NCBI GenBank assembly: GCA_028023455.1
Contig: JAQFVV010000317.1
Coordinates: forward strand, 569,501-633,500
From: Epiperipatus broadwayi
Lineage: Eukaryota > Onychophora > Udeonychophora > Euonychophora > Peripatidae
Reading direction: 5' to 3'
Length of the DNA: 64,000 nucleotides
Positions 21,590-35,395 of this stretch are shown in pieces (position 1 is the first letter of the stretch; each line of letters begins with the position of its first letter). The translations under genes were made by a program, and so were the position numbers. The notes under the pieces were generated by a model. It ran no database searches, was not told where the DNA came from, and saw only the letters and a list, made by a program, of their open reading frames with translations.

Positions 21590-24560
21590 TTATCAACCAT
21601 TGTCAATCCACTGTAGGATGAAGATCTTTCCAAGTTCAATTCATCTCCGATTTTTAGCTTCTCTTCTCCACGTCACCCCTGCACACTTTCTTACTTCATC
21701 CATCCAAATCACATGTGGTCTCTTTCTGAGTCTTTTACAATATCTTGGAATCCAGTTTAAGATTTCAATTGTCCATCTATTATCATTTCTTTTAGCGATA
21801 TATCCAGCCCACCTCTATGTCAGTTTTTTAATTTTTTCAATGATGTCAGTAACACCTATTTGCTCTCTTACCCATATATTGCATTGTTGATCTCTTCATG
21901 TGGTCTGAAGTCTCTGTATTGCTCTTATATTAAGTGTCCAAGTCTCAGATCCATATATAAGAACTGGCCAAACACATAGGCATATTTCCTTTTAGTATCA
22001 AGTTATTTCTACCAAAAGCACTTCAACCAAGTTTAATTCTATGATTAATTTCATCCACTAGGTTTTCATCTGTATTAATAATCTGACCAAGATATTAACA
22101 TTTATCTTTAGTCCTACTTTTATCTGAAAACTCCTGCAACATTTCCTGAAGTTCTAAAGCATTATTTGCAAAAACACCTACATTATCTGCAAAATCTAAA
22201 TGACTTAAATAATCCACATTTATTTTCACTCCTTTAGCTTTCCACTTTAAACCACAAAATACTTCTTGCAGCACTGCTGTAAAAAGTTTTAGAGATATGG
22301 AGTCACCCTGTCTTATACCATCTCAATGTTGACTTTCCTAATATCATTATTGTTGCTGTTACATTTTTATAAATATTCTTTAAAATATGAAAATATCCTG
22401 AATCTATAGCTTGATGATCCAATGCTTTAATCACTGAAGAAATGTTCATAATCTACAAATCCAAAGCATAATGGCAACTCATATTCATTTGCCCTTTCTA
22501 TAATTTTTCTCAATACTTGGATATGATCTACTGTACTAAAACCACTTTTAAATCCAGCTTGTTCTCTTGGTTGGTGGAAATCCAATGTTCACTCTAGATG
22601 AGTTGTAAATTAGCTTGGTAAAAATTTTCTATAAAACTGGTAAAGGCTGATCTGATAGCTGATAGGTCTGTAATTTCTAATATCTTCTTTATCACTTTTT
22701 TAAAATATTAATATTAATACTGCATTTTTCCAATCATCTGGTACATCTTTATCATTTAGACATTTGATATATAACTTTACTAAAAAAAATTCTATTTTTT
22801 TCACCTGTTTTTTTTTTAATATATCAATTATAATTGCATCATTACCTGGAGCGTTTCCTTTCTTTATAAATTTAATTGCATGTCTCACTTCTTCCTTTAA
22901 TGGGCAATTTGGAAGACATAATAGATATAGGAGATATTTGTTCTTTATTACTATATAATTCTTGATGGAAGTCTTCTACCCATTTCATGATGTCATTTCT
23001 CTTTTTAGTAATAATTCCATCATTTTTTCTTATTGCAGATATAAATTTTCTACTGATACCAAAATGTTGCTTTACACTCTTGAGACTTTTATTCTCTTCT
23101 ACAGCTTTCCTTGCTAGGTCACAGCTATACTTATATCATTTTCAACTGCATCATTTTTGTATATTTTCATTTTCCTTTTTTTTTTTTTTATAAATTCTCT
23201 AGTCTCAGTAGAAATTTTATTGGTCAATTGCTGATTTTTTCTACCAGCTATTTTTGTTGCAGTCTTTAAAAGTATATCAGTTATTTTCTTATTAATTTCA
23301 TTCAAATCTGAACCCTGTTCAAAATCTAATGCTTGAAACTGATTTGTAAGTTCTAATTTAAATTCATTAGAATGTTTCTGAAGATTAGGAATATCAACTG
23401 TGAATATTGTTTTTCTTAATAATTTTTGTCTCTCTAGTTTTGCATTAACACGTATCTTACATCTTACTAATCAATGATCACTTCCTGTGTTAAATTTATT
23501 ATGACCATTACAATCTTGAAATATGTATTTTCTGTTAGTCAAAATATAATCCAATTCTCTGTACCTTCATTTTGGATGCTTCCATGTCCATTTTTTTTTT
23601 ATATTTTTCTCTTTCTGCAACTTCCACAAATCTATGTCCTCTCTCATTTTTATTTCCATAACCAAAATTACTTGCAGCACTTTCATCTTGTATTTGTTTA
23701 CCAATTCTTCATTAAAGTCTCCCACAACAGTTTTAAAATGTTGTTTACTCTGATCAAAAGCCTTTTGTACATCTATATAAAAATCTTCAACTTAATCACT
23801 ATGAGAATTTGTTAGGGCATAAACCTGAATTATCTGCATTTGGTATCTGCTATTAAGTTGTATAACTAATCTTGCCACTTTGTCCAATACACCATCAATC
23901 TCCACAATGTTGTTCTTCCACGTTTTATTTATAATGAATCCTATTCCACTTATATTTCCAATATTTGTGCCTTTATAATAGAGTATATGTCCTCTTTTTA
24001 AATCAATTGTCTCTTCACCTTTTCTTTTAGCTTCAAAGTCCAGTAATGTCTCATTTAATATGACAGTTCTTCTAATTCTTGCAATCTTCCTTCACTTGAA
24101 AGTGATCTTCAGTTGCAAGTAACTAAATAAAAAGTCATTATCAAATGGCAGTCTGGATCCACACTCAGGGATTCTTAGCACCCTCCACCTTCAGCCACCA
24201 AATGCTGCTTTTGTTGGTGAATATACACCCTCCTGGCAGTAAGGTCCATGATTTATTTTGACTGTCATGATTGTATATATCTATTTGAAAAATATTTATC
24301 ATTTACACATACATTCATTCTGCCTTATCAGGCAATTAAGAAGAAAGACCACGGTGTTTTTTTGATTTTTAGATTCAGGGATTAAAAAACAATAAACTCA
24401 TCGTGCTGGCTAATGCATGTTGGTGAGCAGCCCATCCATGTTGTATACTATATGAATAATCAATCACATAGTAATAGCAGCTGCAATGACAAGAACTTAT
24501 GGAGTGAACATTAGGAATTTACCCTGCTCGGTTCCTTATTTTTATAACCATTCTCAATTG
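21590..24560 (-). mobile_element. Decayed RTE-clade LINE, near full length
   Basis: Minus-strand pieces read in order: a 5' leader (about 24560-24130), endonuclease motifs GDFNEELVNKYKM (about 23720) and SDHLLVRCKIRVNA (about 23480-23440), a linker (MNEINKKITDILLKTATK, 23305 onward), RT blocks (MRHAIKFIKKGNAPGNDAI from 22888, then IRNYRPIS near 22670, and QAGFKSGFSTVDHIQ near 22540) and a C-terminal region (LIYGSETWTLNIRAIQRLQTT near 21940, RWAGYIAKRNDNRW near 21800, ending ILQWID at 21600). This matches RTE elements often annotated as craniofacial-development-protein-2-like. The catalytic YADD block is not recognisable. Stops and frameshifts are frequent, so it is dead. Confidence 0.85.
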
Positions 24561-26557
24561 CTAAACATTTGAATTTTATAAATCTTTGAATATCATATGA
24601 TGATGTTGTCTTCTGGTAAATTTAAAATGATATGCTGTTGTAAATGATTATGAAAGTAGCTGAAAGTACTTCTGTGTTTTTTTATAATTATTATCATGAA
24701 TATTTTTTGCCATTAATAATACTTTGTAGTTATATATATGGGGCTAATAGGGTGACATGCCCAAGAGATAAAGAATCTGTTAATCCTAAGTTAAATCTTA
24801 AACAAAATGATATTAACTTGATTTAAAATTGAAGAGACCGTATATGTTTTGGTTGAAATTCCCAATTTATACCATACAATGTTTTTGTAACTTAGCTCCT
24901 GAGAACTGCTAGTTCTTATAAGGTAATATAAACATGATATAAGAATTGGAATACTAACCAAGCTTATATTTATTAGGTGTTATTTATGGTGGTTATACTG
25001 GTAAATTGAACAATTAATATTCCAGACCAATATGCATGTGATAACAATAATGCTTTCTTAGTTATTACCCAATTATCTACACATAGAATGTTTTAAAATA
25101 TGATAAAACAAGAGATTATATGATTATTTGTTTAAAATGTTAAAGCTGTGGTGATGTGAAACAACAGTCTTACATTGATAACTAAGAGAAAATCTATATA
25201 TCTTAACTAAATCTTAATAACAATTATTAAATGAGAAATTTAACTTATTATGATGTAAGAAGATAATAGATACAAGAAAATCTAAATTAGTTATTTGTAA
25301 ATGCATGAATTGAGACTAATTTATAATTTGGGATAATCTTGATTGTTTTCCCTTAGTTATGCTTTTATTTTATTTGTATCATACATTCTATTGAAAAAAA
25401 TGAACTAACATAAATAACTGTAAATAAACATTATAAAATTCTAAATAAGATTTAGTAATCCATAAGGTTCTGGTTTTTATAAAGTATCCAATGTTAATAG
25501 AATACAATTATCTGAAGATATTGTTAAAGTTTCCTATTAGTGAATGACGTAGTTTTGATACAATAAGCTTTTGATGATAATCCATTTTATATAATTACTT
25601 TGTATGTATATTCAGAGTAAGTGTTGAATACAGTTAAATTCGAATTTCAAATATATGCATGATTTGGTTATCCTAATTTGTTTAGTGAAGCAATTATATT
25701 TTATCCCTTGTGATATCCAGTAATCTTTTAATATAAGAATATGTATGCAAGCCTAGCAGCTTTTCGTAATAAATCCAATTAATAAGCACAAAATATTATG
25801 ATGTGACAATATTGAGATGTAAGCAAAATGTTTCCTTATATATAATCTACTTGTTTATTTCTATACATTAATACTAATATTTAAATTTGTTTACCAATAT
25901 TATATGATAATATTCCATCAGGAACATAAGCATCTATTTTATTTGACATTAAAAAAGTGACCATTGAGCATTTTGGTGTGATAGCATAATTTTTGAATGC
26001 TAATTCTAAAAGAGATTCAGTCAGTATTAAGTAGCCATTGATTTTGCTTGCCCAAACATAGGTGTTACCTTCTTTTTACATAGCCATAGCATAAAGCTTC
26101 TTCACATGAAATTTCATAGATATATATGTAAGAGAATATGCTTTTTAAAATCTAATGTCTTTTTCAATATTCTTTATTTTTTTTTCTCACAAGCTACAAG
26201 TCTATTTCATTTGAATGGTGTATTTGTTGTTGCTATTGTTATCCATTTAATTTGCCTGCAGTTATCTTTACAAGATTTTACTAAGCAATTATCATTGTTA
26301 CTAAGCATATTAATTATTATCAATATTAGTTACATGCACATATGCAAAGATTTATACACGTGAAAGTGTTATTTATTATTTATTCATTAATATTTTTACC
26401 AGACTATATGTGTACATATGTGATGGATAATATTTTTTTGAACAAAATAGTGAGCTAATAATATATATAACTTTTAAATGTGTATGATCCTCTATTGGTT
26501 TAGATGGTTCTACCCAGATAGTACAATATTGTGCCGATTACATACGGTCACACATGG
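24561..26557. other. Anonymous AT-rich DNA
   Basis: No protein-like frame longer than chance, no inverted or tandem repeat noticed. Confidence 0.5.
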
Positions 26558-26624
<67 letters not shown>

Positions 26625-26630
26625 TAATAA
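26558..26630. repeat. (AAT)n microsatellite
   Basis: About 24 AAT units, broken once by AAA near the right end. Confidence 0.98.
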
Positions 26631-27261
26631 TTTAAAAAAAGAAAATTAGTTAAAGGGTAAAAGTGAAACAAACAAAGAAATTAAAAGAATTAGGTCATCG
26701 ATATTTTTTTCCAAAAAATAAAGGAAAATATATATATATATAACACGTGAAAGGGTTAATAATTAGTTGAAAATTAGTTAAAAAGCTGTAAAGACTTTTA
26801 TTTTTAAAAAAGAAAAATTATAAAAGAAAGGTAATAATGAATAAAGATTGAAAGACAAAAAAGATGGGGAAGGGGATGTATAACAAAATACGTCTCTTAT
26901 TCTTTTCAAAATCACTTATTTGAAGAAAAAAAAGGGTAAATAAAAGTTATTAGAATCGTATAGGCAAATAAAATATTAGAAAGTTAGGATATTAAAAATG
27001 TTGAAAAAAAAAAAGTAAGTTTAAATGTAAATTTTATTAAAATGTGAAACTTGTACAAAATTTCTCATCATATATCTGTATAAGATAAAAAGTAAATGTA
27101 TGAAAGGACATATTTTTTTAATTAGTGGCATTCCAGTAAACAATAGCTGGCAAATCTATAAATAAGGCAGATCGAGATTATTAATCAGTTGATTTTTGGA
27201 TTTTTCTGTTATCAGATTTGTCTAAAGAACTAAAATGTAGAGACGAGCTTTTCTGAGCAAT

Positions 27262-27590
27262 ATTAGCGGCCTATATCTGTTAATATGTGTGGCTATTGGC
27301 CCTAAATGGGTGTTTGTCCGGTCTTTACCCATCTGAATTTGAACTCACCAATGAAAGAACATCTGCTGCCTTGCCTGCTAAAATAGATTGCCATTATTAA
27401 CCATGCATATGCCTGAAGAAAGGAATGAATGTTGCTAAACAGACAAGGAGACTAAACCAACTGCAACAGACCACACCAAGAATAATCCAGCCAGCTGGAG
27501 CATCGAGTGAAGAATCAGCTGTCTCTGCAAAATAAGAGGGTGCTTCCCCACAGGATGTCTATAAAGTGCCAGATGTCTAATAACCTAGGT
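27262..27590 (+). repeat. Possible tRNA-derived SINE
   Basis: A higher-complexity segment directly left of the TIR transposon. TGGCTATTGGCCC (about 27291) could be a degenerate A box and GAATTTGAACTC (about 27346) a degenerate B box at fitting distance, followed by a 200-bp body rich in CA/AG words. No poly-A tail or target duplication was found because the right side abuts the next element. Weak call. Confidence 0.3.
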
Positions 27591-27594
27591 AAAC

Positions 27595-28586
27595 ATTTTT
27601 CGGTAAAACTGACTGTTAGCGACCCCAACATTTTGCCTTCTGTTTGTAAAATCTGAACTATATTTTTTCATACAAAGTATATCTAACTATACTAAATGTA
27701 TCTAACTATAAATAAACTATATCTAACTGTAAATGTTTTACATAAAGGTTAATAAAAAGTAAATAAACTTACATTTTTATGTGTAGTTGTGAGCTATGCA
27801 CATGAGGAAATTCATGAAAACAGTGTCATGTTCATGCATACCTCTAAATTAAATGCAAATTCCTGCAGGTAGGATGGATGAAAGAAGTACGATTCATCAA
27901 TCTCCACTATCTGTGGTTCAAACTACGTTATTCTTACTATGTAATTGTAAAGTATATCTAACTATAAATGTATTTTTTACATGAAGGTTAATAAATAAAA
28001 TTTAAAAAAACTTACATTTTTATGAGCAAATTTGCGCTAGGTTATGTGTCAAAATTTAACAAGTTCACAAAAGAAGTCCCTGCTGTCAAAATTATGAACT
28101 ACTTTTGCCACGTGTAATTTTTGCAGACAGAATTTCTATCGCTTCTTTGGTTTCCCAAAATGAAATTTTAAATGTTGCGACTGTTCTGGCAGAAAGCTGG
28201 AATACACATCGCCTGCTTGAACAATTTCAAACTCTGGAATAAGAAGTGGGTCATTTTTCCCCCGAAGCCATCTGTCTTTGAATGCCATTGTTGTATCGTA
28301 CTTCTTTCATCCATCCTATCTGCAGGAATTTGCATTTAGGGATATGCATGATCATGATACCATTTTCATGAATTTCTTCATGTGCATAGCTCAAAACTAT
28401 GCATAAAAATGTAAGTTTTTTTTATTAACCTTTATGTAAAAACATTTATAGTTAGATATAGTTTATTTATAGTTAGATACATTTAGTATAGTTACATATA
28501 CTTCGTATGAAAAAAGTATAGTTCAGTTTTTTAAAAAATAGAGGGTGAAACAGTGGGGCTGCTAACAGTCAGTTTTACCATTTTTC
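27595..28586. mobile_element. 978-bp DNA transposon with long terminal inverted repeats, 7-bp TSD
   Basis: ATTTTTC at 27595-27601 and 28580-28586 flanks 27602-28579. The ends are a perfect 19-bp inverted repeat (GGTAAAACTGACTGTTAGC), and imperfect inverted similarity continues for about 290 bp (27602-27895 against 28290-28579). The interior (27945-28020) holds a third partial copy of the subterminal sequence, with GTAAAGTATATCTAACTATA as landmark. There is no transposase ORF, so it is non-autonomous. A 7-bp duplication does not match the common hAT (8), Tc1 (TA) or piggyBac (TTAA) signatures. The superfamily is undetermined. Target duplications of 6-7 bp are reported for the Dada group, but nothing else supports that. 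Confidence 0.85.
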
Positions 28587-28589
28587 TAT

Positions 28590-31075
28590 AAAACATGCAT
28601 GTATTGATTTATTTCATATCAAAAAAGAAATAGACTAGCTTAAAATTGCGCAATATTTAAAAAGAAAAAAAAAGGAAGAACTATTACTAGAGAAGTTATT
28701 TTGTTAGATAAAGTAACAATTACTTTACTCTGGACTTTTACTCATTAGCTATTCTGTAGTATAATTGTATTATTTCAATGCTTATAAACTTTTTTATTAT
28801 TTTAGATATTTTAATTTATTATGTCATTTAACTTGATAATTTTTTTCTTAAATAAAAATTATTGCGGCTAAAAAATAGCTGTCTTGCTTAATTCTTTTTT
28901 CACCACGCAACGAATAACAGTAGCAAATTAAATATAGGTCATATGTGGTTAACTTTAGATTTAAACAAAATAAGGGGACAAATAAATAAAATTCTCTTTT
29001 TATTTTAAAGAGAAGAAAGGTGGAATAAACAAAGAAGGAGGAGGGGGCTATATACTCATATTCTTCTGTTACCGTGATAATTTTCAAAAAAAAAATTATA
29101 AATATTTCAAGTGCTGGATGCCTAATAAAGCATTCCTTACGAATACTTTTGTCCAGCAGCCAAGGACATCTGACCAGGAAATATAATGGAATAATATGTG
29201 TGTATTTTTTCAGTGTTCAGTCAGGAATATAAATTTAAAAGCTAATTAGGTTTATATTTGCTTCTTGCTTGACGTAACAGCAGAAATTAAATAATTAAAT
29301 ATAATGAAAACTGTTACAATATATATATATATTGAAGTGGTCAATCTGATACTCAGGTTGAGCTTCACAGCCCATTTTAATCTCCTACCACCAAACCAAA
29401 TTCAAACTCCATCCTTACACGTATATACACATTTATTAACACATTTTTTTGCTTAATTATTAAAATAATCATTGATGTAGATATGTATAAATATCTTAAT
29501 TTAAACACCTTCAATAAATAAATATTTTATATTATTTTAATTCATATATATGCATAATGGATACATATATCAAAATAAATTTATATTAATTTGTATTTTT
29601 AAAATTCTGTTAAATTTATTATTTTAGTAATGATGGTCAGAAAAAGCCGATGCAATCCTGCTGAATATTGTTGAATGCAATTAAGTCAACCGGAAATCCA
29701 TTAGTCTAAATTAAAGTCTTATAATTTTATAAAAATGATGTAAGATCCATTAGTGGAAATTTTATCTATTTCATATTTGTTTTAAAATTTAAGATTATAT
29801 TTTAAAACAATCATTCAAGAAATTCTTAGCAGGATTGCATTGTCTTATGCCTTAGGTAAAGTAGTTAAAAGCATTCCAGAATAACTTAAAAATCATATAA
29901 ATAGTGCTGAATTTGAATACCCTAGAAGAACAAGTAATTTAATAAGAGCAATGGCAAGCACCTGTGATTCAATGTACCGTGAGTAGATCAAACTTCATTT
30001 TTCTCGCCGTTCTAAATACCATCTTTCCCGACATCATCGGCCAAGATCCAGATGCTCATGAACTATAACCATATACTTAAATGCTAAATAATGAAAGTGC
30101 TACCTGCCTGACCAACCTGAATAAAAACTAGATCTAGTCTCCAATGGACTCTTCAAATCAACCAAGAACCACCATTAATATGAACAAGGTAACAAACTCA
30201 TGTTGCTGCTATAACTTCTAAACTTATGTGAGTAATCTTAACTTTAAGCTAAATTTCTTGTCTAACCATTTCTTTAAATGTAGTGTAATCTGTTTTAGCT
30301 GATCTTAAGATCAGCAATACCATATCAACTAATGTAATTTATAAACTCTTACCTTAATGTTAAAGTGTATTCAACTCTCTATAAACTCTCTTAATATTTC
30401 TCCTATCATTGAGCCTCTAGTAAATGATTATAATTTCTTATTTCACTTTCATGCAGCAACAATATTTCGTAATTTTGATTATTATATTTTATATTTTAAA
30501 TAATATGCCAATAACCTCCTAAATTCGCAAGTATGTTCGATCTTTCTTTTAAATCCCCCTTTCTTTTATGGGGAGATCAATTAAGTTGTAGTTAAAAACA
30601 AGTTTTGTTATTTTCATTAGAGCGAATGCTTGCCAGTTTTAGAGAAAACAACTTAATTATATTATAATGTTATAGTTGGAAAACTGTGTAGAAATCTGTT
30701 TTTCTAAGAAATGTTTTCTTAATTTAAATAAATAGCGCCAGTTTAAAATCAAGAAATTTTTTTATTTAAATTTAATATCTTTTTTGAAAAATAACCACCA
30801 CCTAACTCCTATATATATATAAAATTATCTGTAATTGTGATAAAAGCACTTTGAACTGAATATTCATGTTTATTTCAACATTTGTGGGAAGTTATTATGT
30901 GTAGTAATTTAACAAATGGGAGGGGCATTCTCAATTTCCAATAGCTTATTATTTTTATTAATGCATTTAAGTTTTCTATTACTGTTTAGCATTCTAATCA
31001 TACCATTATGCTGGATATTCCACAATATATGGGTATTAATTAATAAAGTCTTCTTTTAAAAGTTATATACATCTG
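28590..31075. other. AT-rich DNA with minor repeat relics
   Basis: GATGCAATCCTGCTGAAT (about 29650) and its near reverse complement (about 29823-29840) form a short spaced inverted repeat. A slightly richer patch at 29980-30180 has no recognisable frame. The rest shows nothing. Confidence 0.35.
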
Positions 31076-31440
31076 TTGTTCCAAGCATTGTGTGCATACT
31101 GGCCTCCTCATTCATATATTTATATTTGTGCTTCATTCCACCGGGTGTATCAGACAGCCGAACCCTGTCTCGTATACACAAGTCCAAAAACAAGGCTCTT
31201 AAACCCCCGTTGGGACTTTTCTTGGTCACTGGAGATAACCATATGGGATCCCTCTGGAAAAAAACAGTCCATGGAAACTCACAGCAGACTGTTCTTCATT
31301 TGATAAGCCGATTCTGATAAAGTTGCAGACATATATCGGCCTTTATTTCCTTCAATGAATTTTCGGAATCACCTTCTAGGATCAATGACTGGCTCACATA
31401 AATATGCCACCATGCACACACTGCCGTTTTTGTTCTAGTT
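31076..31440. other. Candidate conserved non-coding element
   Basis: A sharply bounded island of balanced base composition in AT-rich DNA, without tandem structure, transposon ends or a plausible long ORF (75-codon frames overlap in two frames and look random). Motif-rich words such as GGATCCCTCTGG and CCTTCTAGGATCAATG occur. Such islands in gene deserts are often enhancers. Only cross-species conservation could show it. An unrecognised exon is the main alternative. Confidence 0.3.
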
Positions 31441-32139
31441 CCAAATAAAACCTATGAATATTCATAAGCCGTAATGTTTTGATACTATTAAGCAGATTTC
31501 TTTATGATATTTATTAATATTTTCATATTTACGTCATTTTTCGATGCAATTATATATATTCTAAATCAACTCTCCCACACACGTTTCTTACTCACCATAA
31601 GCTGAGATTACTTCATTTAGTGATGATAATCATAATTCGATAATAAAATAATCTTTATTAAGTAAATTTGGTCAAGTGCTATATTTTGTTCTTCTTTCTA
31701 GGGGTGGACTAAATATTCATTTATATATTCGTATATAGTGTTATTTAATTTGTATTTACAGATATTTTAGTTTATCGATTATTGGCATATAAATCAGCCG
31801 CAATAAAATAAATTAATGAATATATTTGTAATTTGTTAAATAATAAAAGAGAAATTTATTTATATAAATGTAAAGAGGCCAATGACGACTAATGGAGAAA
31901 TATAATCAAATAGCTCACACGTATTTTATTTAAATTAACAAATCATACATATATAATAATTTTCAGAATCATTGTTTCATTTATTTAAAATATTATATTT
32001 TGATTAATAAATTATGCTTGCTCTGACTAGATAATCTCCTGCTAATGCTATCTATATAACAACGTGAAAGTTCATGATCTTTAAATGTGACAAACTTCGA
32101 TATTTATTCTAAAAGGTTTCATTATATTATATTCAAATT

Positions 32140-32340
32140 AGAGTCTCTTTGTGTCTCCACTTTGCGATGCCTGCGAAGAGAGATAAATTAGATTATCGTT
32201 GGGATTGTTGCTCATAAGCTGGTAGATGTGGGAAATAGGCAAATAGGGCTGAGTTCATGAATGTTCCTGACTTATGTATCTTGCGCATGATTGGACTATA
32301 GGTACTGTTAGATAGATGCTAGATCTTGTTATAAGAACTG
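32140..32340. other. Candidate regulatory island with TGTGGGAAA
   Basis: A short complex segment containing TTAGATTATCG (homeodomain-like TAAT/GATTA) and TGTGGGAAA near 32228, a good CSL/Su(H) site. No ORF or repeat ends are visible. The enhancer interpretation is speculative. Confidence 0.25.
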
Positions 32341-33230
32341 ACAAAACCAACCGGTTCAATATATATAAACTCATTCTATATAAACTTAAACAGTAAGGAA
32401 AGTAATGTCAATACAGAGAGCAAATTTTTGTTTTCAAAACAAAGAAATTTGTTTAAAACAATTTTTCTTGAAAATGGGATTTTCTGTTTAAATTAAAATG
32501 TTTGTTAAATAAGTATTTGTTTCAAAAGTATCTTTATTTTATAATTGTATCTATTGTTTATTATCTTATTATATTTTATATAACTCAATTTGCTATCTTA
32601 TTAATTCACAAGCTGTATGATGCAATTACCTCCTTTAATTTGAAAATTACCTTTATGTTTAATAATATTAATTTGTTTTATGACCAATATTATTATTATT
32701 TTTTTCCAATTTTTAAATTTTTAGTTTTTTTTTTACTTTGTTTAATATATTGTTTTTAGAATGTTGCCTTAACATATATACATTTAAAAATGTAATGCAA
32801 ATGTTGTTAATATTAAAATGTAAGCTTTAATGCAATAATTGAGTGACACTTCAGGAGTAAAGTTTCCCAGATCTGCTAGCATATCACATATTCTCACAAA
32901 CAATTAATTCAATTATATATAATAAATAAATGTGATAAATTCTACTGATAATTATAGTTTTACATTTTTATATCATAAGTATGATTTTTTTTACAACAAA
33001 GTATTAAGAAATTCTTCATAATTCTATGTATCAAAATGTCATTCTTAATTCATTCTAGTTTATTATTACTATGTTTTTGATAGTAAATTATTTATGAAGT
33101 TTTCTTAAATAGTGCCAGTTTTTGTTGTTGTTGTTGTTAAAAATCATGGAATTATTATCATGTTACCCTGCTTAAAACTGATTTTTTTAAAATTGTATTT
33201 TGATATTTTATGGCAGACAATTCATTATTT

Positions 33231-33310
33231 AGTAAAATAAAATGCACTTTAATTTTAAATATATATATATAGTAAAATAAAATGCACTTTAATTTTAAAT
33301 ATATATATAT
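33231..33310 (+). repeat. 40-bp tandem duplication
   Basis: Two identical 40-bp units, each AGTAAAATAAAATGCACTTT plus a tail ending in (AT)n. Confidence 0.95.
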
Positions 33311-34259
33311 TCTAGATTACTTTTTTAATAGGTCTCTCTAGTACAAAAAGATGAATTAGTTTTAGTTTTTTTTTCTATTTGAAAAAAAATTTCTTTTAAG
33401 CTTTTGCAAAAATTACTCATTTAAATTATAATTAGATTATTTAGTATAAATGTGTTATATATTGAAACAGTAAGGTCTGCTTTGCAGATCTTCATTTCAC
33501 CTTTTCTCACCTACTTCCTACCCTCATACCTTAGTTTGAACCCCAATCTATCGTAGTGTGTCTGCAATACACTTATATACCGAAAATCCTGCCTAATTTT
33601 AAACCCCGAGCACAATGCTCGTATTATATATATAACTTATTCCCAAATAAAATAAAATATTATGAATTACGTATTTGTTCACATAATTTACATTTATTTA
33701 AAAGTAGGTTATATAAGTTGTAATTGCGCACACACTATGATATGCATTTTAAAACATATCAAAATTATAAATTGTTAAAGTTATTTTGTTTGAATCTATT
33801 TACAAATATATATTACCGTCATAATATATTTTGATTTAAAATAAAATTCATTTAGTAAATATTCATTTAGTAAATAGATTCAAATATTGCAATTTAAAAA
33901 GTAAAATCATTTTCTTTAATTTAATAAAAGTTATTCCAAATATTTCTGTTAAAATAAATGAGGGACAATAGTTTAATTATTTCAAGTTGTAATTAGTTAA
34001 TGCTATATAAGTTTATCTAAAAACAGCAGATGTCCACTTAAGGTTTTTTTTAATTAATAAAAGTAATTTTTAATTAAATCTAGTTTGTAATTCGAATGTC
34101 GACAGGGAAAGTAGCAAAAGAAATTAATTAATGTTGAATTCCTTTAGACATTCGGATGATTACAGCTGATAAGTCCGATATATTTTTGTAATGCTCCAGG
34201 GCAGTTCTATTGTTAAATTCTACTATAAAAAGGAGGTTTTTCTTTTGTTCTCCAGTTTT

Positions 34260-34545
34260 TTCTTCTAATGTTTCTAAGAGAAATCATTCTGAGTTCTATT
34301 CTAGTAATTTGTAAATCTTGACATGACAGAGTAGAGCGTGAGAAGGCTATTTCTCTCCGGAATGGTCATCTGCTGCCATAGACCATCGGAAGTTATCACA
34401 CAGGGAACCCCGGAACTGCTGCTGCTGCTGCCAAAAATATGAACATTTCCAGATTTTGCTGTTAAATTATATAAAAACCTGCCAACCATCAATCTGCCTA
34501 AAAATGCTTCTCCAGAGGTAACCCTAAATTAACCCAGGAGCTCTT
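34260..34545. other. Candidate conserved non-coding element with (CTG)n
   Basis: An island of higher complexity with CATCTGCTGCC (E-box-like) and a short CTG run at about 34419. The minus frame 34492-34301 (63 codons) has no family resemblance. No transposon ends are visible. It could be an enhancer or an unrecognised exon. Confidence 0.3.
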
Positions 34546-35044
34546 GTGATTCCTAACTAACATGCTATAGCTATTCTAAATTGTTTTTCTTTTATTTCAC
34601 ATAACTTTATTATGTACTTTTTTAAAGTGTTCAAATATAATCAACAGTTTTGCTCTATCCTTGGGTTAATATTTTCTATTTATAAAGCTTTCTTTTATTT
34701 TATTATGATAATGTGTCAGAATCATCTTTGACCGAGTGAACTATTCCCTTTATTGAAAGTAAGACGCCGCTATTAAGGCATATTTTAAATTTATAATTTT
34801 CCAATTTTGTTATCTTGCAAATCACTCGTTCGAGGGTGATTCTTTTCTTTAATATATAATATAACAATCACATAGTTTAAAATCTACATGTTATTGACTT
34901 TAATCTAATATGAGAGTATGTGTGAGGTCAATGATTAAATGTGTCCCCTAATGCATGATTGCATATATAAATCTATACTTACTTTTCAAACCCACAAGCA
35001 TGCATTTTCCTATTTTAATTACCGTGTTCTACTTTAATTACAAA

Positions 35045-35395
35045 GTACATCATTGATGTCGAGAATGTGCGGACCCTTTTAAATGAATTTCTGGGAATTT
35101 GATTGGGCATTTCTCTTAATCCGAGTAAAACCCATTCAGTATGTTTTTATGTACACTAGTCTCGTATTGCTGGTAAATGAATTGGTTGTTGAGACTGCTT
35201 TGCTTTATTTTTCCAAGGATTCTTTACACGGCAAAGTCCGTTCTTTTCGTATATTGCAAGTTTCCAGGCAGAATGTGTTCCAAATGACACACCTGGGAAT
35301 TAAACGCAATCGGCACACAGTCGCTAAATTTCGGCTGTTCATAAAATACTTTCCTATGGGTTAGCGGCGAGATGCCCTCCGTAATTATTCCGGAT
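35045..35395. other. Candidate conserved non-coding element
   Basis: About 350 bp of balanced composition, sharply set off from AT-rich flanks. It ends in a GTTAGCGGCGAGATGCC stretch unusual for this window. The plus frame 35083-35364 (93 codons) is open but has no recognised domain and no evident splice context. I lean towards regulatory DNA because similar islands lie at 34.3 and 35.7 kb. Confidence 0.35.

Larger units (their letters stand above)
31441..34259. other. AT-rich gap DNA around the 32.1-kb island
   Basis: Outside the island at 32140-32340 and the small repeat at 33231-33310, only (AT)n tracts are visible. At about 33470-33640 a complex patch has GGGGTTCAAACTAAG on the minus strand, a possible box B of a SINE, but no A box could be confirmed. 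Confidence 0.35.

Noticed and set aside
29300-29420. SINE on the minus strand with GGAGTTTGAATTTGG
   Set aside because: No A box at the right distance and no target duplication.
34301-34492. 63-codon minus frame with a Ser run as a gene
   Set aside because: The Ser run is the CTG repeat; no homology or gene context.
35083-35364. 93-codon plus frame as a host exon
   Set aside because: No domain, start context or splice pattern supports it; treated as a candidate non-coding element.
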